A stretch of 64,000 nt of DNA from Buxus sempervirens (Eukaryota; Streptophyta; Magnoliopsida; Buxales; Buxaceae), in assembly GCA_947561395.2 (NCBI GenBank), contig OX387193.1, positions 16,368,001 to 16,432,000 of the forward strand, written 5' to 3'. The translations under genes were made by a program, and so were the position numbers. Under the pieces are notes generated by a model. It was not told the DNA's origin. It worked only from the letters and a program-made list of their open reading frames with translations, and did not search any database. This document shows, in pieces, positions 24,799-37,339 of this stretch. The first letter of the stretch is position 1; every line of letters begins with the position of its first letter.

Positions 24799-24976
24799 TT
24801 AAGGTAGTTCGTGCTTTTAATAGTAGTATAGATGAATATGAATATGTGATGCTATAATAAAACTGTAAATATGTAACACTATATTCATAATTCATATATT
24901 TAACTAAGTAGATAAGTATTAGAATTCTTTACCTATAAATCTATAAATATGTAAAATTATGATATTGGTATTTTAC

Positions 24977-24980
<4 letters not shown>

Positions 24981-25062
<82 letters not shown>
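24981..25062. repeat. (AT)n microsatellite, 82 bp
   Basis: Uninterrupted AT dinucleotides, likely unstable in length. The flanks 24,802-24,980 and 25,063-25,127 are plain AT-rich spacer. Confidence 0.95.
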
Positions 25063-25066
<4 letters not shown>

Positions 25067-25127
25067 GTCTTGTTAGTAGATAATTATAATAATGGAGAAT
25101 AATCTACACGCCTATGAAGTAGATAAA

Positions 25128-25328
25128 TCTATACTATTATTTAAAGCCAAGACCCTCTCTTTCTCGCTGACATTTTATACGCAAAATGCTCTTTATTTTT
25201 TCAAATTAACTCCTATACCCATTTATTAATGCCACGTGTATGACTTACTAACTGCTTAACATTGTATACCCAAAATGCCCTCTTTAATTTGCTACACACA
25301 TAGCATGTGCCACTATGCACTCCTCTAG
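25128..25328 (+). mobile_element. Mini-Helitron, 201 bp
   Basis: Starts TCTATACTATTATTTAAAG after an A and ends CACTCCTCTAG before a T. A short GTGC/GCAC stem precedes the 3' tip. Internal phrases about 'cgcaaaatgctc' and 'ttttcaaattaact' recur in the degenerate copy near 55,300, so these belong to one family. Confidence 0.7.
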
Positions 25329-25645
25329 TATTAGAAAAGAAACCTATAAATTTGTAACGGTATGAGATTGGTAATTGACTTGTATGTTTTTAACTATTTT
25401 TTTTAAGTAGATAAACATAATGAAATTAAAGGCTCTAGAAGTATATCTTAGGAATGTGAAAATGAAAAACACTTTCAATTAATGCTTTTAATAATTCTAG
25501 CATGGTGCACGTGCAATACTGCACGTAGAGGGAATGAACAGTTTTGGAATTGTCCAGATTTTAAATGAACAAGAAAAGTTTTCACTATTTTATTAATACC
25601 TCTATGACGGTAAGGGCTTTTTGGGAGGTCGGGCATAGTTGTTGG
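25329..25645. other. Spacer, nothing recognised
   Basis: AT-rich sequence between the mini-Helitron and the Copia LTR; no feature seen. Confidence 0.4.
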
Positions 25646-25903
25646 TGTTAGATAGTTGCAATCAACTAAAGCTACAAAAAACTCTATAACTGAAGGCACA
25701 ACAAATTCTTCTAAAGACCAACAGAAACAGAGCACATCTGCAACAGCCTCAACATATTCAAATTAAAAGAACAGTTACTATAGAATCATATCATGTATTT
25801 AAATTTCAAACTATTGTTAACACAGCTGCACATTCTCTATATATACACTATTACACAATGGGTTCAATAATGTAAGGCAAACCCTTTTATAAAGATCTTT
25901 TCA
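25646..25903 (+). repeat. 5' LTR of the Copia element
   Basis: Starts TGTTAGATAGTTGC and ends ATCTTTTCA. Contains CTATATATACAC as a TATA-like box near 25,838. The copy at 41,053 matches over most of its length. Confidence 0.88.
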
Positions 25904-25916
25904 TGGTATCGGAGCT
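25904..25916 (+). promoter_or_regulatory. Primer binding site of the Copia element
   Basis: TGGTATCGGAGCT directly after the LTR. The known initiator-Met tRNA site in plant Copia elements is TGGTATCAGAGC. Confidence 0.85.
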
Positions 25917-26002
25917 CTTGGCTCACACCCTTCTTTCTAGTTAATCATTTCTTCTACCGCCAATTCCTTTGATTGATACTCCACTTGTTCCTTTAGTCAA
26001 TC

Positions 26003-26413
26003 ATGGCCACACCAAATTCTTCTATTATTTTTACTCCACCGAATATTGCTCAATTGATCTCTGTCAAACTTGACAGTTTAAATTATCTCAATTGGGTATC
26101 TCAATTTCTTCCAATTTTAATGAAAAATGATCTCATGGGCTTTGTTGATAGTTCCAAACCATGCCCAGAGAAGATGCTTCCTCCAACAAATGGAAAGGAT
26201 ACTACTACAGTTAATCCATAATATCTTCTAGGGATAAAAAAATGGACCAATTTGTTTTAAGCTAGCTGAATGCAACACTTTTCAGATTCGATGCTTTCCA
26301 ATACCTATGGCTTGACCACTACTCGATAGGTATGGATGTCTCTAGCAAACCGATATGCATCTCCTTCACGTTCTCGCATCAATCATCTCAAGAGTTAGCT
26401 TCAAAACCTTCAA
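26003..26413 (+). pseudogene. Copia gag, upstream part
   Basis: Opens with MATPNSSIIFTPPNIAQLIS and contains KLDSLNYLNWVSQFLPILM, the conserved start of Copia gag in the Ale/Retrofit type. It is cut at 26,413 by a younger solo LTR. Fossil. Confidence 0.8.
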
Positions 26414-29400
26414 TGTAAAATCCCGAATTTTAATATAATTAAAATTCTGGTTTTAGTAATTAAAATTAGTTTAATGATATGATATTGCAGGAAAAGGTGA
26501 ATAAGGGGTTCAAATTGGAGATTCGGGTGAACCGTTCGGAAATGGTATTTAATAAAGGTAAGAATAAGTGTTAAAAAATCATTGGCTGGTTTATGAAGGT
26601 TTAGTGGTATGGCAAGCATAGAATCAAGTCATTTAGTTAGTGCTTGTGCAGGGAGTTGCTGGAGTGACAAGCACAGGATCAAGCTTTAAACTAACTGAGA
26701 GGCGGCAACTATAAAAGGGGAGTCTAATTTCGATTGACAGTTTATTTTTTTGGTTGCACGAAAGTTTGGAGATAAGAGAATTTGGCGAAGGAAGATGCTA
26801 GGGTTTGAGAGGGCAAATTCTAGATTTCTGCGGTGATCAAAGAGAGAATTTAGTTTGATCGTATCTCTGTTCGAGTAGAATTGGAGTACATCTGCTGCAG
26901 CAAATTGTTGTTCATTTAGGAGCAGTAAATTCGGCAAACTCAAATCAATTCAGGTAAGATTTATTATCAAATGATATGAAATTGTTTAAGGTTTAATGCC
27001 ACTGCAAACTAGAAATCAGATCTAGAAAGATCTGATCAAATTCGTAAATATCTACAGAGAAAGAGTGAGCGACTGAATTGAAGCTTGGTTGCAGAGTTCG
27101 TATCTGTAGAATTGAGATATTTTGGGCTGTGAATTGTCTTCACTCAGGTAAGTAGCACCCTTCAAACTTCATTTTATGTTTGAAATTCATGAGATTGATG
27201 CTTGATCGAAGAATTGAGATGAATACTTTGTTTCTGTATGTGTTTTGCGGCTGACTTGATATTCGTTGAAACATCGCCTTAATTAAATTGAAGAGCACTC
27301 ACTTGAATTATTAAGAGGTTATAGAATGAATTTGAAGTAGTTTGGATAAGGGAAATCAGGTCAAATTTGAAAAACTTGAGTTGCAGAATGTGCGACTTTG
27401 AAATTCTGGAATCGCCCAGGGACCTCCTAGATGATCAGTAGGCGTCCATGTAAATTCATGAGGTCGCCTAGGAGACCAGAAGGCGACCTACTATTGTTAT
27501 GTTAGTTTGTTGCGGCTAATTCACTTTAAGCATATCTCTCAGATTTTAACTCCTATATGTCCTTCCATGAGATTTAAATAGATGTTAGAAACATTTCTAG
27601 TAGACTCTAGCCAAATATTTCATACAAAATAATTGTGTAGAATTTAAGTGATGTTGATTTGAGTGTCAATTGATGAGATGGAAACCTAGGAGCTGATTTC
27701 TGATTCTATACTTAACCGAATTCTTCTATACTGGTTTTGGTTACCATATGGTGTGTTTAGTTCAGATTTGAATAAGAGGTGATGGAGTAAATTACAATGA
27801 TGAGACTATAGAGAAACTTTTATAAAAATTTGGCTGTTAAACTAAGTTGTGATGATTAATTTCTGATCTTATTAATATGGTCGAACTCAGATGTCTTGCA
27901 TTCTATTTTACTTTGGGTTAGACGAAAATGACATAATTTTGGGAAAAACTTGCATTGAGATGGTTTTATGCGAATTCTACGGAAAAGGATTTTAAACTGA
28001 TTATGAATGATTGGATTTTGATTTCGAATTGGTTTTCCTCCATGTACTTGGAGAGACAGATTGAGATACCCATGTACTTGGGTAGATGCTATACCTCTGT
28101 GTACTCGAGGATGCCCCATGTACTTGGGATGTTGATGCCTCTGTGTACTCAGAGATGCCCGTGTACTTGAGATGATGTGATTGAGATTGAGATGAGTTGT
28201 GCTTGCTAGAGTTTCATGATTGGTTTGGTTTTTAGAGTCTAGTGAGCATAGCTCGATATGGATCCATTTAGGAGCTAGATAGTGGGAAGGATTGTTCTTT
28301 GCTAGTGGTAATTCTTTATTCGCGCACGCGTTTTCATCGTGTACTCGATGAGGCCTTCTTTGTACTGGTGGGCTGTGGCTTTTTTTCATTTTATCATGTA
28401 CTCAGACTATGACTGGTTAGTACATGCCAACCCTTCACTGTTCTGGTTGGGTTCTCCTGCAATAAGACCATGATCGTGTACTTGACTTCGCACATAAGCC
28501 GGGAGGTGGCATAGTGGATATTGATATTATCCTAGTTAAAGGTAGTCTTATTTCATAAGTCCTACTATGACTTATGATTTTTTTGATTCGATACTACAGA
28601 TTTGGTTGACATGCTGGATTACTCAAGATTATCTCATATTGATTGATGATTATTGTTGAATTAAACGAATTCTTTGTGTTTCCATTACTGTTATACGTTA
28701 TATAACTGAAGCCTGTTTTAGAACTGTATAAAATGTATTTGAGCATGCATGTGCTAATTACTGGGATATTCGTATCTCATTCCGTTCCGTTTTGTTTTGT
28801 TTTCAGATCTTAGAGATGACGATACTTTATGGGTAAATGCTTGGTTCATGTGAGTTAGACTTGAGATATGGTATTTTATAATTGAGTTTAGGATTATAGT
28901 GCACTCTGATTATGTAGTTATTGTTTTATTCATGTTTTTCCTTCACTCTGATTGTAAACACCCAAATTTTGATCAAACCAAAAAATGTGCTAAAGAACAG
29001 CAAAACAGGTAAAAATCCTAAAGAGCAAAAGGTGACTTTCTTCCTGAGCCCAAATTGATTGCTATACCCTATCCCAATGTGTAGAGCATCCCGACACAGT
29101 TCCAACGCAATTATGTTTGCAGAAATTGGAACCCGGATGGAGAAGATATGAGCAAAACAGTCTCTGGGCAAATAAGTCAAAAGTTTAATATCTTAATTAA
29201 ACTAATTAAGATAAATGGGAAATATTAAAAATTGGGGAAGTCGAATTCATCCGAGTGGGCGGCTGAGTTGCCTCAGCAGTCAGCTTAACCAAAAAAGAGG
29301 GAGAAAAAGGTTTGCAACCGTATATGCTGTGCGGTTGATTTTTTCGGCCACCGTTTGCGTCAGCCAATCAGCGCAAGCGGCGCGAAAAGTAATCGCACTT

Positions 29401-31212
29401 ACAGTACGGTTGCATGGCGCGTCAGACTGCGCCTGACCAGTTTATCCCCTAATCATTGCTGAAAAGACGTGGCCGAACCGCACATAGCATGCAGTTCAGA
29501 CCAAACCGCATATACTATGCAGTTTTGACCAAACCACGTTATAACCGCATTGTATGTGCGGTTTTGCGTCTGTGTTCTATAAATAGAAAATCCGAACAGT
29601 AGGTAGTGGTTGGCTGCTTTTGGGTTGTTTACACCCCTTCTCCCCCATTGCTGCTGGTACGAAACTACCTCTTTTGCCTCCATACCATCCAAGCCCCACT
29701 CCCAAGACCTTTTTTAGCCTTCCTCCACCCTCCTCCATCACTACCCAACTTGAAGAAGGAGGAAGGGAACTTGCTGGTGGTGCCAAGAGGAGCTGCTCCA
29801 GCCCTTGTTTTGCCTGAAGGAGGCTCAAACACACCTCTCCAAGGTTTCAAAACCCCAAGGTAATGTTCCTTATGACATTGTATTTAACATAAGTGAGAAT
29901 GAGCATGTTCCAAGTATGTTTTGGTGTTCCTTAGTCTTAGCTTGTTATCTCCTTCATTTCTGGTATGAGTAGTGTCTCTTCTGTCTGTTTTCCTCTTATT
30001 GCTAAACGTGGAAATTCCCATGGTAAGGGGATGGTACGTGGATGATACTGAAGGAGGGGGGATGAAAAAGTGCCCTCCTACACTTTTAGGAGCACTTTAT
30101 GCTCTGTTTTGCTATAGGTTTGTCCCATTCGAATGAAGAATCTGTCCCTCTACTTTGTGCTTCTCATGTACCCCATTTAACCCCTCCTGTCTTTCCCTTC
30201 TTTTATAATCTTACTTAAATGCTTCTGTTTGACTTGTTTATTTACTGTTGTGTGAAGTTGAAAGGACAAAGGTAAGGGTACTCAAGTCCCTACCCCGTTG
30301 TGCGAAAGATCCCAAGAGGGGGAGAGGCAGAACCCCGGGCCTTCTCTCTTCTTTCCCTTTTTTTTGAATCCCCTCCCCAAAAAGATGACATTTTTCTGGA
30401 TTTGGAAGAGAGCAAACCACTATGGGTCAATACAGTGACCCATGATAACCCTCAGAATAGTGGAGGAGAAGGGACTCCCAACCCCCTTCCGAGAATGGCC
30501 ATTCTGGGTTTTCTGGGCTGAAACCGCACACACAGGGCGGTTCAGCCGTAACCACATAGTATGTGCGGTTACAGCCAAATCGTACAGAGTCTGCGGTTAG
30601 ACCCAGAGAAACCTTAAAATTTGATCCCTTTGACCCAAATCCGGCCTACCCAATCCTAATTTAATCAAATTGAACTGTTTGGGTTTTGGGCCAATCCAGA
30701 CTCTCTTTTGAGACTTGGGCCCAATAAGGCATTGTGAGCTTTCCAACGAGGTCCACATCAGACCAACATCACCTGGATAAAAAGATAAAAATCAAATAAA
30801 AGAAAAAGGGACCCGCACCACCTTGATGGTCCCCACCTAGACCAATAAAATGTGCATGCTGGCATAGAAGTGGGGTGAATTTAGAATTGAGTCAACTCAC
30901 AAAACAGGAAACCCAAGGGACCCGTCAAACCGACGGGGCAAATCGGGGTGTTTACGGACTTCCCCGAACCGTAACCGAGCCCTTTCTCAGAATCTCAAGC
31001 CGCAAACTAAAATAAACATCCTTAAGGCACCCAGGTGTTTGCCTGCACCCCATCAGGCAATGGCGACTCCCAATCCCCCTCTCCCCTCGCTTTCACGTGC
31101 GCCCTCGCACGGGTACGACGTGCACACACTGATATATCGATCTTGTGTGAAATATTAACCCTTTGGAGAAGAGTTACGGTTTCGCTACGTAACTTGGATC
31201 CAGGGCGTTATA
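26414..31212 (+). mobile_element. Long Gypsy-type solo LTR 1, itself carrying an insertion
   Basis: Starts TGTAAAATCCCG and ends GGATCCAGGGCGTTATA. Flanked on both sides by TTCAA (26,409-26,413 and 31,213-31,217), so this is a clean insertion in the Copia gag. Without the nested piece it is about 2.6 kb, as in Del/Tekay-like chromovirus LTRs. It has repeated GTACTTGGG/GTACTCGAG phrases at 28,030-28,400. The relative at 37,340 starts and ends almost alike. No coding remains, so it is solo. Confidence 0.8.
28953..31128 (+). mobile_element. Tat/Ogre-like solo LTR nested in solo LTR 1
   Basis: Starts TGTAAACACCC and ends GTGCACACA. CTGAT flanks both ends (28,948-28,952 and 31,129-31,133). It contains many AACCGCA/TGCGGTT phrases (29,300-29,570 and 30,515-30,600), and GGGTGTTTACGGACTTCCCC and AATGGCGACTCC near its end, phrases known from Ogre/Tat LTR borders. 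It is about 2.18 kb with no coding remains. Confidence 0.75.
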
Positions 31213-31965
31213 TTCAACAAGGGAATAAATCATGCAATGAACTGCTTTACTCAGCTAAGATATTGGCTGACTAGCTTGCTGTAGTGGGAAAACCAATCCA
31301 AGATGATGATCTCATCAATTATATTAACACTGGTTTGAACATCGCCTTTAATCCCTTTATTGTTTCAGCTTCTTTTCTTTGCGACATGGCACCATGACTT
31401 TCTATGACTATCAGTCTGAGTTATTGTCCTATGAAAGATTGTTGGATGGATAGTTTAAAACTGAGAATCTTGAACCTCCTAGAAACAATAATTTCCTTTC
31501 CAAATTCCCTCAACAGAATCGCAACCAGTCACACAAACAGAAGCCTTTGCCCATCCGTCCTCAACTGCAAACTCCAATTCTCATACTTTGAAGGCGCCAT
31601 GTCAAATATATGGCAAAACTAATCACTCTGCCTTAGATTTCTTCCATCGTATGGATTACAGTTTTAAAGCAAGATATCCACCCACACAGTTGGCTGCTAT
31701 GGTAGCTCAGCCAAATGCTATACATGAGGAAACAACATGGATTGCAGACAGCAGGGCTAATCAACATATAACAAATGATCTGTCTAACCTTATAATTCAA
31801 GAGCAATGCACAGGTGATGGTTCGTTTGCAATAGTTAATGGTATGGATCTCTCCGTTAATCATTCTGGTTCATTTGAAATCCGAACTCCTCAATCTAAAT
31901 TGAACTTTTATCGTGTTCCTCACTGTCCAAAATCTATGGTTAATTTACTTTCTATTAACTAATTC
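31213..31965 (+). pseudogene. Copia gag end and protease region
   Basis: Continues the Copia element after solo LTR 1. It has a zinc-knuckle-like CQIYGKTNHSALDFFH segment and the aspartic protease start TWIADSRANQHIT (usual form DSGA), then FYRVPHCPKSMVNLLSI, a conserved Copia phrase. Fossil. Confidence 0.8.
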
Positions 31966-32060
31966 TGTCGAGACAACAAGTGTTTCTTTATTCTAACTAA
32001 ATCCCTCATCCGCATTGCTGGAGTGACTGAGTTGAAAAATATGATTTAGAATCTTCTACA

Positions 32061-34440
32061 CCTAAATGGAGGTGAATAGTTGTAATCAATTGCGGAATAA
32101 AAATTTCTACTATTCAAAAACAAGTCCTGGAATAATAGGCATGCACAAGTCTCATAAAATTGCAAACTGTAAGGTTTATTTTGTATTGGCTTCAATTCCG
32201 TGTCAAAAAGGTTGTATTAAAGTGGTTAATGCTTTTGGGTAGGTTTTATGTGATGTGGTTCAAACGGGGTTAAGGTCGGGGCAAAATTGGTAAAGTATCA
32301 ACCAACGTTCGATGAAAGTTCGCTGAACGTTCGACCGTTGAGGTTCCACAGAGAAACCCGAGAGTAGCGTTCGCCTCACGTTCTCTGAACGTTCGACCGT
32401 TGGTGTTCCATAGACAAACCCGAGAGCAGCGTTCGCCTTACGTTCGTTGAACATTCGACCGTTGGTGTTCCACAGAGAAACCAGAGAGCAGCGTTCGCCT
32501 CACGTTCTCTGAACATTCGACCGTTGGTGTTCCACAGAGAAACTAGAGAGCAGCATTCGCCTCACGTTCGCTGCACGTTCGACCGTTGGTGTTCACAGAG
32601 AAACCCGATAGCAGCGTTCGCTGCACGTTCTCTGGTCGTTCGAACAAGAAGAGGAAAAGTGAGTTTTTATATTGAACGTTCGAGCCGCGTTCGCTAAGCA
32701 TTCGAACGTTCGTAAACAAACTTCTATTTTAGAAATCCGATCTTTTCTTATTTGTTTCCTTTTCGTTCCCTTCCTTCTCCTAACCTATTTAAGGAGTGTC
32801 TAGCCTATTGTGAGGGTTACCCAAGACGTTTTAGAGAACCCTAAAAACGTGTGCAAGAGAGAGAGATCTTCTTCCTCTTTCCTCTTCTTCTTTGAACCAT
32901 CAAAACCAGTCTTCTTCTTTCTTTTCTACCTTGGAGTTCCGGGTTGAAGAGTTTGCTCGTGGGAGTTCCTACGGTTGTTGAGCGAGTTCGTTTGGCACTT
33001 CACTAAGGAGATATTCAGAGTTCTGAATCATTGCAAGGATGCAAATCTGAAGAGTTCTTCAGATATTTCCATTGTGAGTCAGAGTCATTGTTGGATCGTC
33101 TGAACCACATTTGTAAGTCTTCTTCTTATAGTGATTTCCAGAGGTGGCACCTCGTACCCCGGAGGGTTTTTCTCTTTGAGAGTTCTCTTAGAGTTTTCCC
33201 TTCGTCACCAAATTGCTTGTGTTGTCTCTTCTCTATTTTGCAATTGCGTATGATGAATTGATATTTGTTCAGACTTGTGCATGCCTATTAATTAAGAACT
33301 TGTTTTTAATTGATAGATTTTTTATTCCGCAATCGGTTTCACCTATTCACACCCCTCTAGGTGATTTAGAGTCTAAATTGTGTTTTTTCACAAACAATTC
33401 AATAGCCAATGCCACACAAAATTGCAGATAAATAATAAACATAAAATAAATCAACACAGGCAATTTTGGTGACAAAGGGAAAACACTATGAGAATTCTCA
33501 AAGAGAAAAATCCTCTGGGCTATTAGGAGCCACCTCAGAAAATTTCACTAGAAGAAAATGACTTACAGACCGTGGTTCAGATGACACAACAGTATCCGAA
33601 GAACTCTCTAGACTTACACCCTTGCAATGATTCAGAACTCTGAATATCTTCTTCGTGAACAGCCAAACGAACTCGCTTATCAACCGCAGGAACTCCCACA
33701 AACAATCTTTTCAACCCGAAACTCCAAGGTAAGAGAAGAAGTAAGAAGAGAAGAATTGACGGCTCAAGAGAAGAAAAATATGAAAGAGATTTTTCTTCCA
33801 CACAATAGACGATCTGGGGTTTCAAAAATGATGTGTAAAGTGTTTAGAAACGAACCCTAAAGGTTTTATAGGTTGAGAAGAAGTAGGAAATGAATTGGGC
33901 TTTTTTCGGAATTTTAAAAAGACTTTTCGTATTGAATGCTCAAGCGCTGCATCTAACGCGGGTCTCACGTTCAATAGTTAAACCCTGTCATTTCCTTTTG
34001 GCTCAAATATGGGTCTCATGCTACGCTTTAATTGTTGACCGCTCGAATGACAGCTCAAACCTTCTCTAACGCCACTCTCAGGTTTTGCAGAAATTGACAC
34101 TCAGAGTGCTCCATTCAACAGCATAAGATGGTCTGCTCAAATGCTCCACTTATACATCAATAAACCCTCGAATGCAAAATCAAACCCTCTCCAATGCTAG
34201 GCTCAAATTTGTCCGCAATTCTGTAAATAAAGGTGAGCTCGAATGCTCCCTCAAACCTGCTCTCACGTTGACCATAAAATCTTCAATTTAGATCCGATTT
34301 CAACGCTGTTTGAATTGTGACCTCTTGGACTCAACCTAGACACACTAAACACACTTTTGACATGGAATCAAACCAATTAAACATACTAAAACCTAACATG
34401 AGTGAAGGAGACCTCTATCCTATCAACTTAAATAAGTTTT
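32061..34440. mobile_element. Large imperfect inverted-repeat insertion with tandem array
   Basis: Interrupts the Copia element between protease and integrase. Sequence around 32,930-33,199 reappears in reverse complement at about 33,476-33,740, and that around 32,160-32,270 near 34,290-34,420; the centre of symmetry is near 33,336. The left copy (32,061-33,362) also has its own inverted ends: CACCTAAATGGAGGTGAATAG and, read from the right, CACCTAGAGGGGTGTGAATAGG. GATTTAGAATCT lies before the left copy and GATTTAGAGTCT after it, a possible target copy. No coding sequence is evident. I cannot place it in a superfamily; a fold-back unit or two copies inserted head to head are both possible. Confidence 0.6.
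32329..32638. repeat. 62-bp tandem array, five copies
   Basis: Units begin GTTCGACCGTTGGTGTTCC and contain GAGAGCAGCGTTCGCC. The five copies differ by a few bases each; the last is slightly shortened. It is rich in TTCG and CpG, unlike its surroundings. A faded version in the opposite orientation seems to lie at about 33,930-34,260. Confidence 0.85.
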
Positions 34441-35349
34441 TTGTCAACAAATGCCCTGGTCGAGTTGCTTTTATTAGTGACGTCTCTTGATATTTGGCAT
34501 TCATGATTGGGTCATCCTTTTGATCAAGTAACAAGAGAAGTTGTTAAATCATTTGAGTTTCCTATCATTGGTTCCATTGAAAAACATTTGTGTTCTACTT
34601 GTCAATTAGGAAAAAGTAAATACTTATCATTTACTAAGTTTGCCAGAGTGTTTGTCAGTCCTTTGGAACTTATTTATTCTAATGTATGGCATTCGCCAGT
34701 TTTCTCTTGTGGTGGCTATCAATATTATGTTTTATTTATTAATGACTACTCACAATTTTCTTGGTTGTTTCCTATCCATCATAAATCAGATGTTTTATTG
34801 TCTTTCATCAAATTCAAATTGCTTGTTAAAAATCTGTTCTCTACAAAAATAAAACAAATCCAAACTAATAATGGGGGAGCATATTTGTCCAATAAATTTG
34901 TGACTTTCTCCAAAGTCAAGGCATTCGTCATAGACTTACCTGTCCATATACCTCTCCACAAAACGGTCTGGCTGAGAGAAAGCACATGCACATAATGGAA
35001 ATTGGAGTCTCTTTGCTTGCCCAATCTCATCTTCCATCAAATTTTTGGCTAGATGCCTTTTTTCCATAGCCATATACTTCATTAATTGTCTTCCCACACG
35101 AGTATTAAATCATGATTCACCCTATAGCAAACTCTTCCATAAGAGTCCTAACTATTCTCAACTTCGTTCATTTGGATGTGCTTGCTACCCTTTACTTCAA
35201 CCATACACGTCAGAGAAACTAGCTTTTCGTAGCAAGTTGTGCATTTTTCTGGGTTACTCATCAAATTACAAGGATTATAGGCATCTTGATCCTACCACAT
35301 CCAAAATCTATCAAACCCGACATGTGGTATTTGATGAAACTTCTTTTCC
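34441..35349 (+). pseudogene. Copia integrase region
   Basis: GAG-pre-integrase phrase LGHPFDQVTREVVKSF and CSTCQLGKSKYLSF, then the integrase core with SNVWHSPVFSCGGYQYYV, INDYSQFSWLFP and TNNGGAYLSNKF, and afterwards FGCACYPLLQPYTSEKL and VFDETSFP. Typical Copia order. Fossil with several interruptions. Confidence 0.85.
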
Positions 35350-35585
35350 AGCTCTCATGAGGGGAATGAAATCGTCTGCCACCCGCATGCTGTGGCAGAC
35401 CTTGCAGCTACCATGGGATGTTGCCACGTGCAGCATCCAACGGTGGTTGCTCTTTCACATTTTTCATCACTTTGTAAAATGCAGCCACCATTGGATGCTG
35501 CACGTGGCAGCATCACATGGTAGCTGCAGGGTCTACCGCAGCATGCTGACGGCAGACGATTTCATCCCCTCACGAGGACTCCTCC
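35350..35585. mobile_element. Fold-back MITE in the Copia element
   Basis: Two arms of about 100 bases pair closely (35,350-35,450 with 35,486-35,585) around a loop of about 35 bases. The outer part reads GAGGGGAATGAAATCGTCTG on the left and its near complement on the right. It sits between integrase and reverse transcriptase. The arms remain over 85% matched by eye, so it is much younger than its host. Target copies were not clear. Confidence 0.8.
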
Positions 35586-37339
35586 CATTCGGTCTAACAA
35601 CTTGCCAATCCCAATGAGTCTCTTATTATTCCTTATTCACAATTATAGCTTTTGTCTTCATCTCAAACACAGGATAAGTTTGCCTCTTCTCCAAGCACTG
35701 TATCCACTCCTCATTTATCTCCACATATCTTATATCAAAATTTTGAACCCACGTCATCAACACCAGTCATTGAATCATCTTTTAGTACTCGGAAAAATCC
35801 CTCCATTGAAGTGATTAACTCATCACCAAACATTACCTCTATATCTCCAACCGAAATTTTACCAACAAGAGATGGAGATCCATTATCTCTCTCTACCTCT
35901 TCTTCTTCTGAAGCTTCAATTCATCCTATTGGCCCATCCAACCATATCATTACTAGGTCCAAGACAAGTTCTCTCATGCATAAGAGTTTTCTTGATTTTC
36001 ACACCTTCTACTCCACCAAATATCCTATACAGGCCTATCACACCACTGCTTCCGTACCATAACCTACCAATTTTTCCCAAGCTATCAAATCTGAAGGATG
36101 GTTATAAGCTGTGAAGGAGGAATATGAAGTACTATTGGCAAATAAAACTTGGTCCTTGTGCCCAAGACCTTTGAAGGGTGTATAAGGTAAAACAAAAATA
36201 AGAAGGCAATGTGGATAGATTAAAGGCAAGATTTGTGGTAAAAGGATTTCAATAAATTGATGGGTTGGATTTCACAGAGACTTTTAGTCCTGTGATAAAA
36301 CACAGGACAATAACTTGCTATGTAGTTTGATTGGGATATACAACAACTTGACGTCTCTAATGCTTTCCTTTGTGGAACCCCAAAAGAGGACGTTTATATT
36401 GAACAGCCACATGGTTTCGAAGGCCCAAATTGTCCAGATTTTGTTTGCAAGCTACATAAAGCATTGTACGGCCTAAAGCAAGCTCCTCCAGCTTAGTATA
36501 ATCATTTCTCCCAAAGCTTGTAGGACTTTGGGTTTGTTACCTCCTTGGTGGACACTTACCTCTTTACCTATCACAAACAAGATGTTCATTTATATATGCT
36601 CATTTATGTAGATGACATTTTGCTTACAAGGATACATGGCAGCATGATATCTTCTTACTCATTTACAGCATGATTTGAAATTGAAGGACCTTGGTGCTCC
36701 ACACTACTTCCTCGGTATACAGGTGACTCGTTGTGCACGAGGTCTTCATTTTCAACATAGTAAATATATCCTTAATATACTTCACTGCTCTCAGATGGTG
36801 GGAGCTAAACTGAGTATTGCACCATGCATCTTTGGGGGTAAATTACCCACCAAATCTGGTGATTCTATTGAAGATATCACTACCTATCGTCAATTAATAG
36901 GAGCTCTACAATATTTTACACTAACGTGACATAAGATTGCATTTACTGTCAATCAATTGTGTCAACACTTACATTCCCCTACGGAGTGTCACCCTGATCT
37001 CTACCAAACGAGTACTTCAATATTTGAAAGGTAGCATTGATGATGGAATACACTTTACTCGTGGACCTATTCAACTTCAGGCATTTTGTGACTCTGATTG
37101 GGCTGGTGATCCTAATGATAGACGTTCCACTACAAGGTATGGTGTTTTTCTAGGTCTCTGTTTAATCTCATGGTGTGCAAAGAAGCAACAAGTGGTCCCT
37201 AGATCAAGCACAGAAGCCAAGTATCATGCTTTAGCAATGACTATGGCTGACTTATATTGCAAATGGTGTTCAAGGACCTTCAGATTCCTCTTTCTTCTCC
37301 CCCCACTATCTGGTGCGATAATATTAGTACATTGGCATC
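35586..37339 (+). pseudogene. Copia reverse transcriptase and RNase H region
   Basis: Remains of a Copia reverse transcriptase: the catalytic YVDDI segment near 36,608, then DLGAPHYFLGIQVTR and HSKYILNIL. RNase H phrases follow: FCDSDWAGDPNDRRSTTRYG and RSSTEAKYHALA. The end of RNase H is split off by solo LTR 2 and resumes at 40,838. Heavily broken. Confidence 0.85.

Noticed and set aside
25870-25916. tRNA-like GGTATCGGAGCT as a possible tRNA gene
   Set aside because: It is the primer binding site next to the Copia LTR; no cloverleaf is present.
29577-29863. Overlapping Pro-rich frames on both strands
   Set aside because: They lie within the Tat-like solo LTR and have no domain; the two strands are equally open.
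32260-32454. Short frame on the minus strand with FNERKANAALGF-like repeats
   Set aside because: It is simply translation through the 62-bp tandem array.
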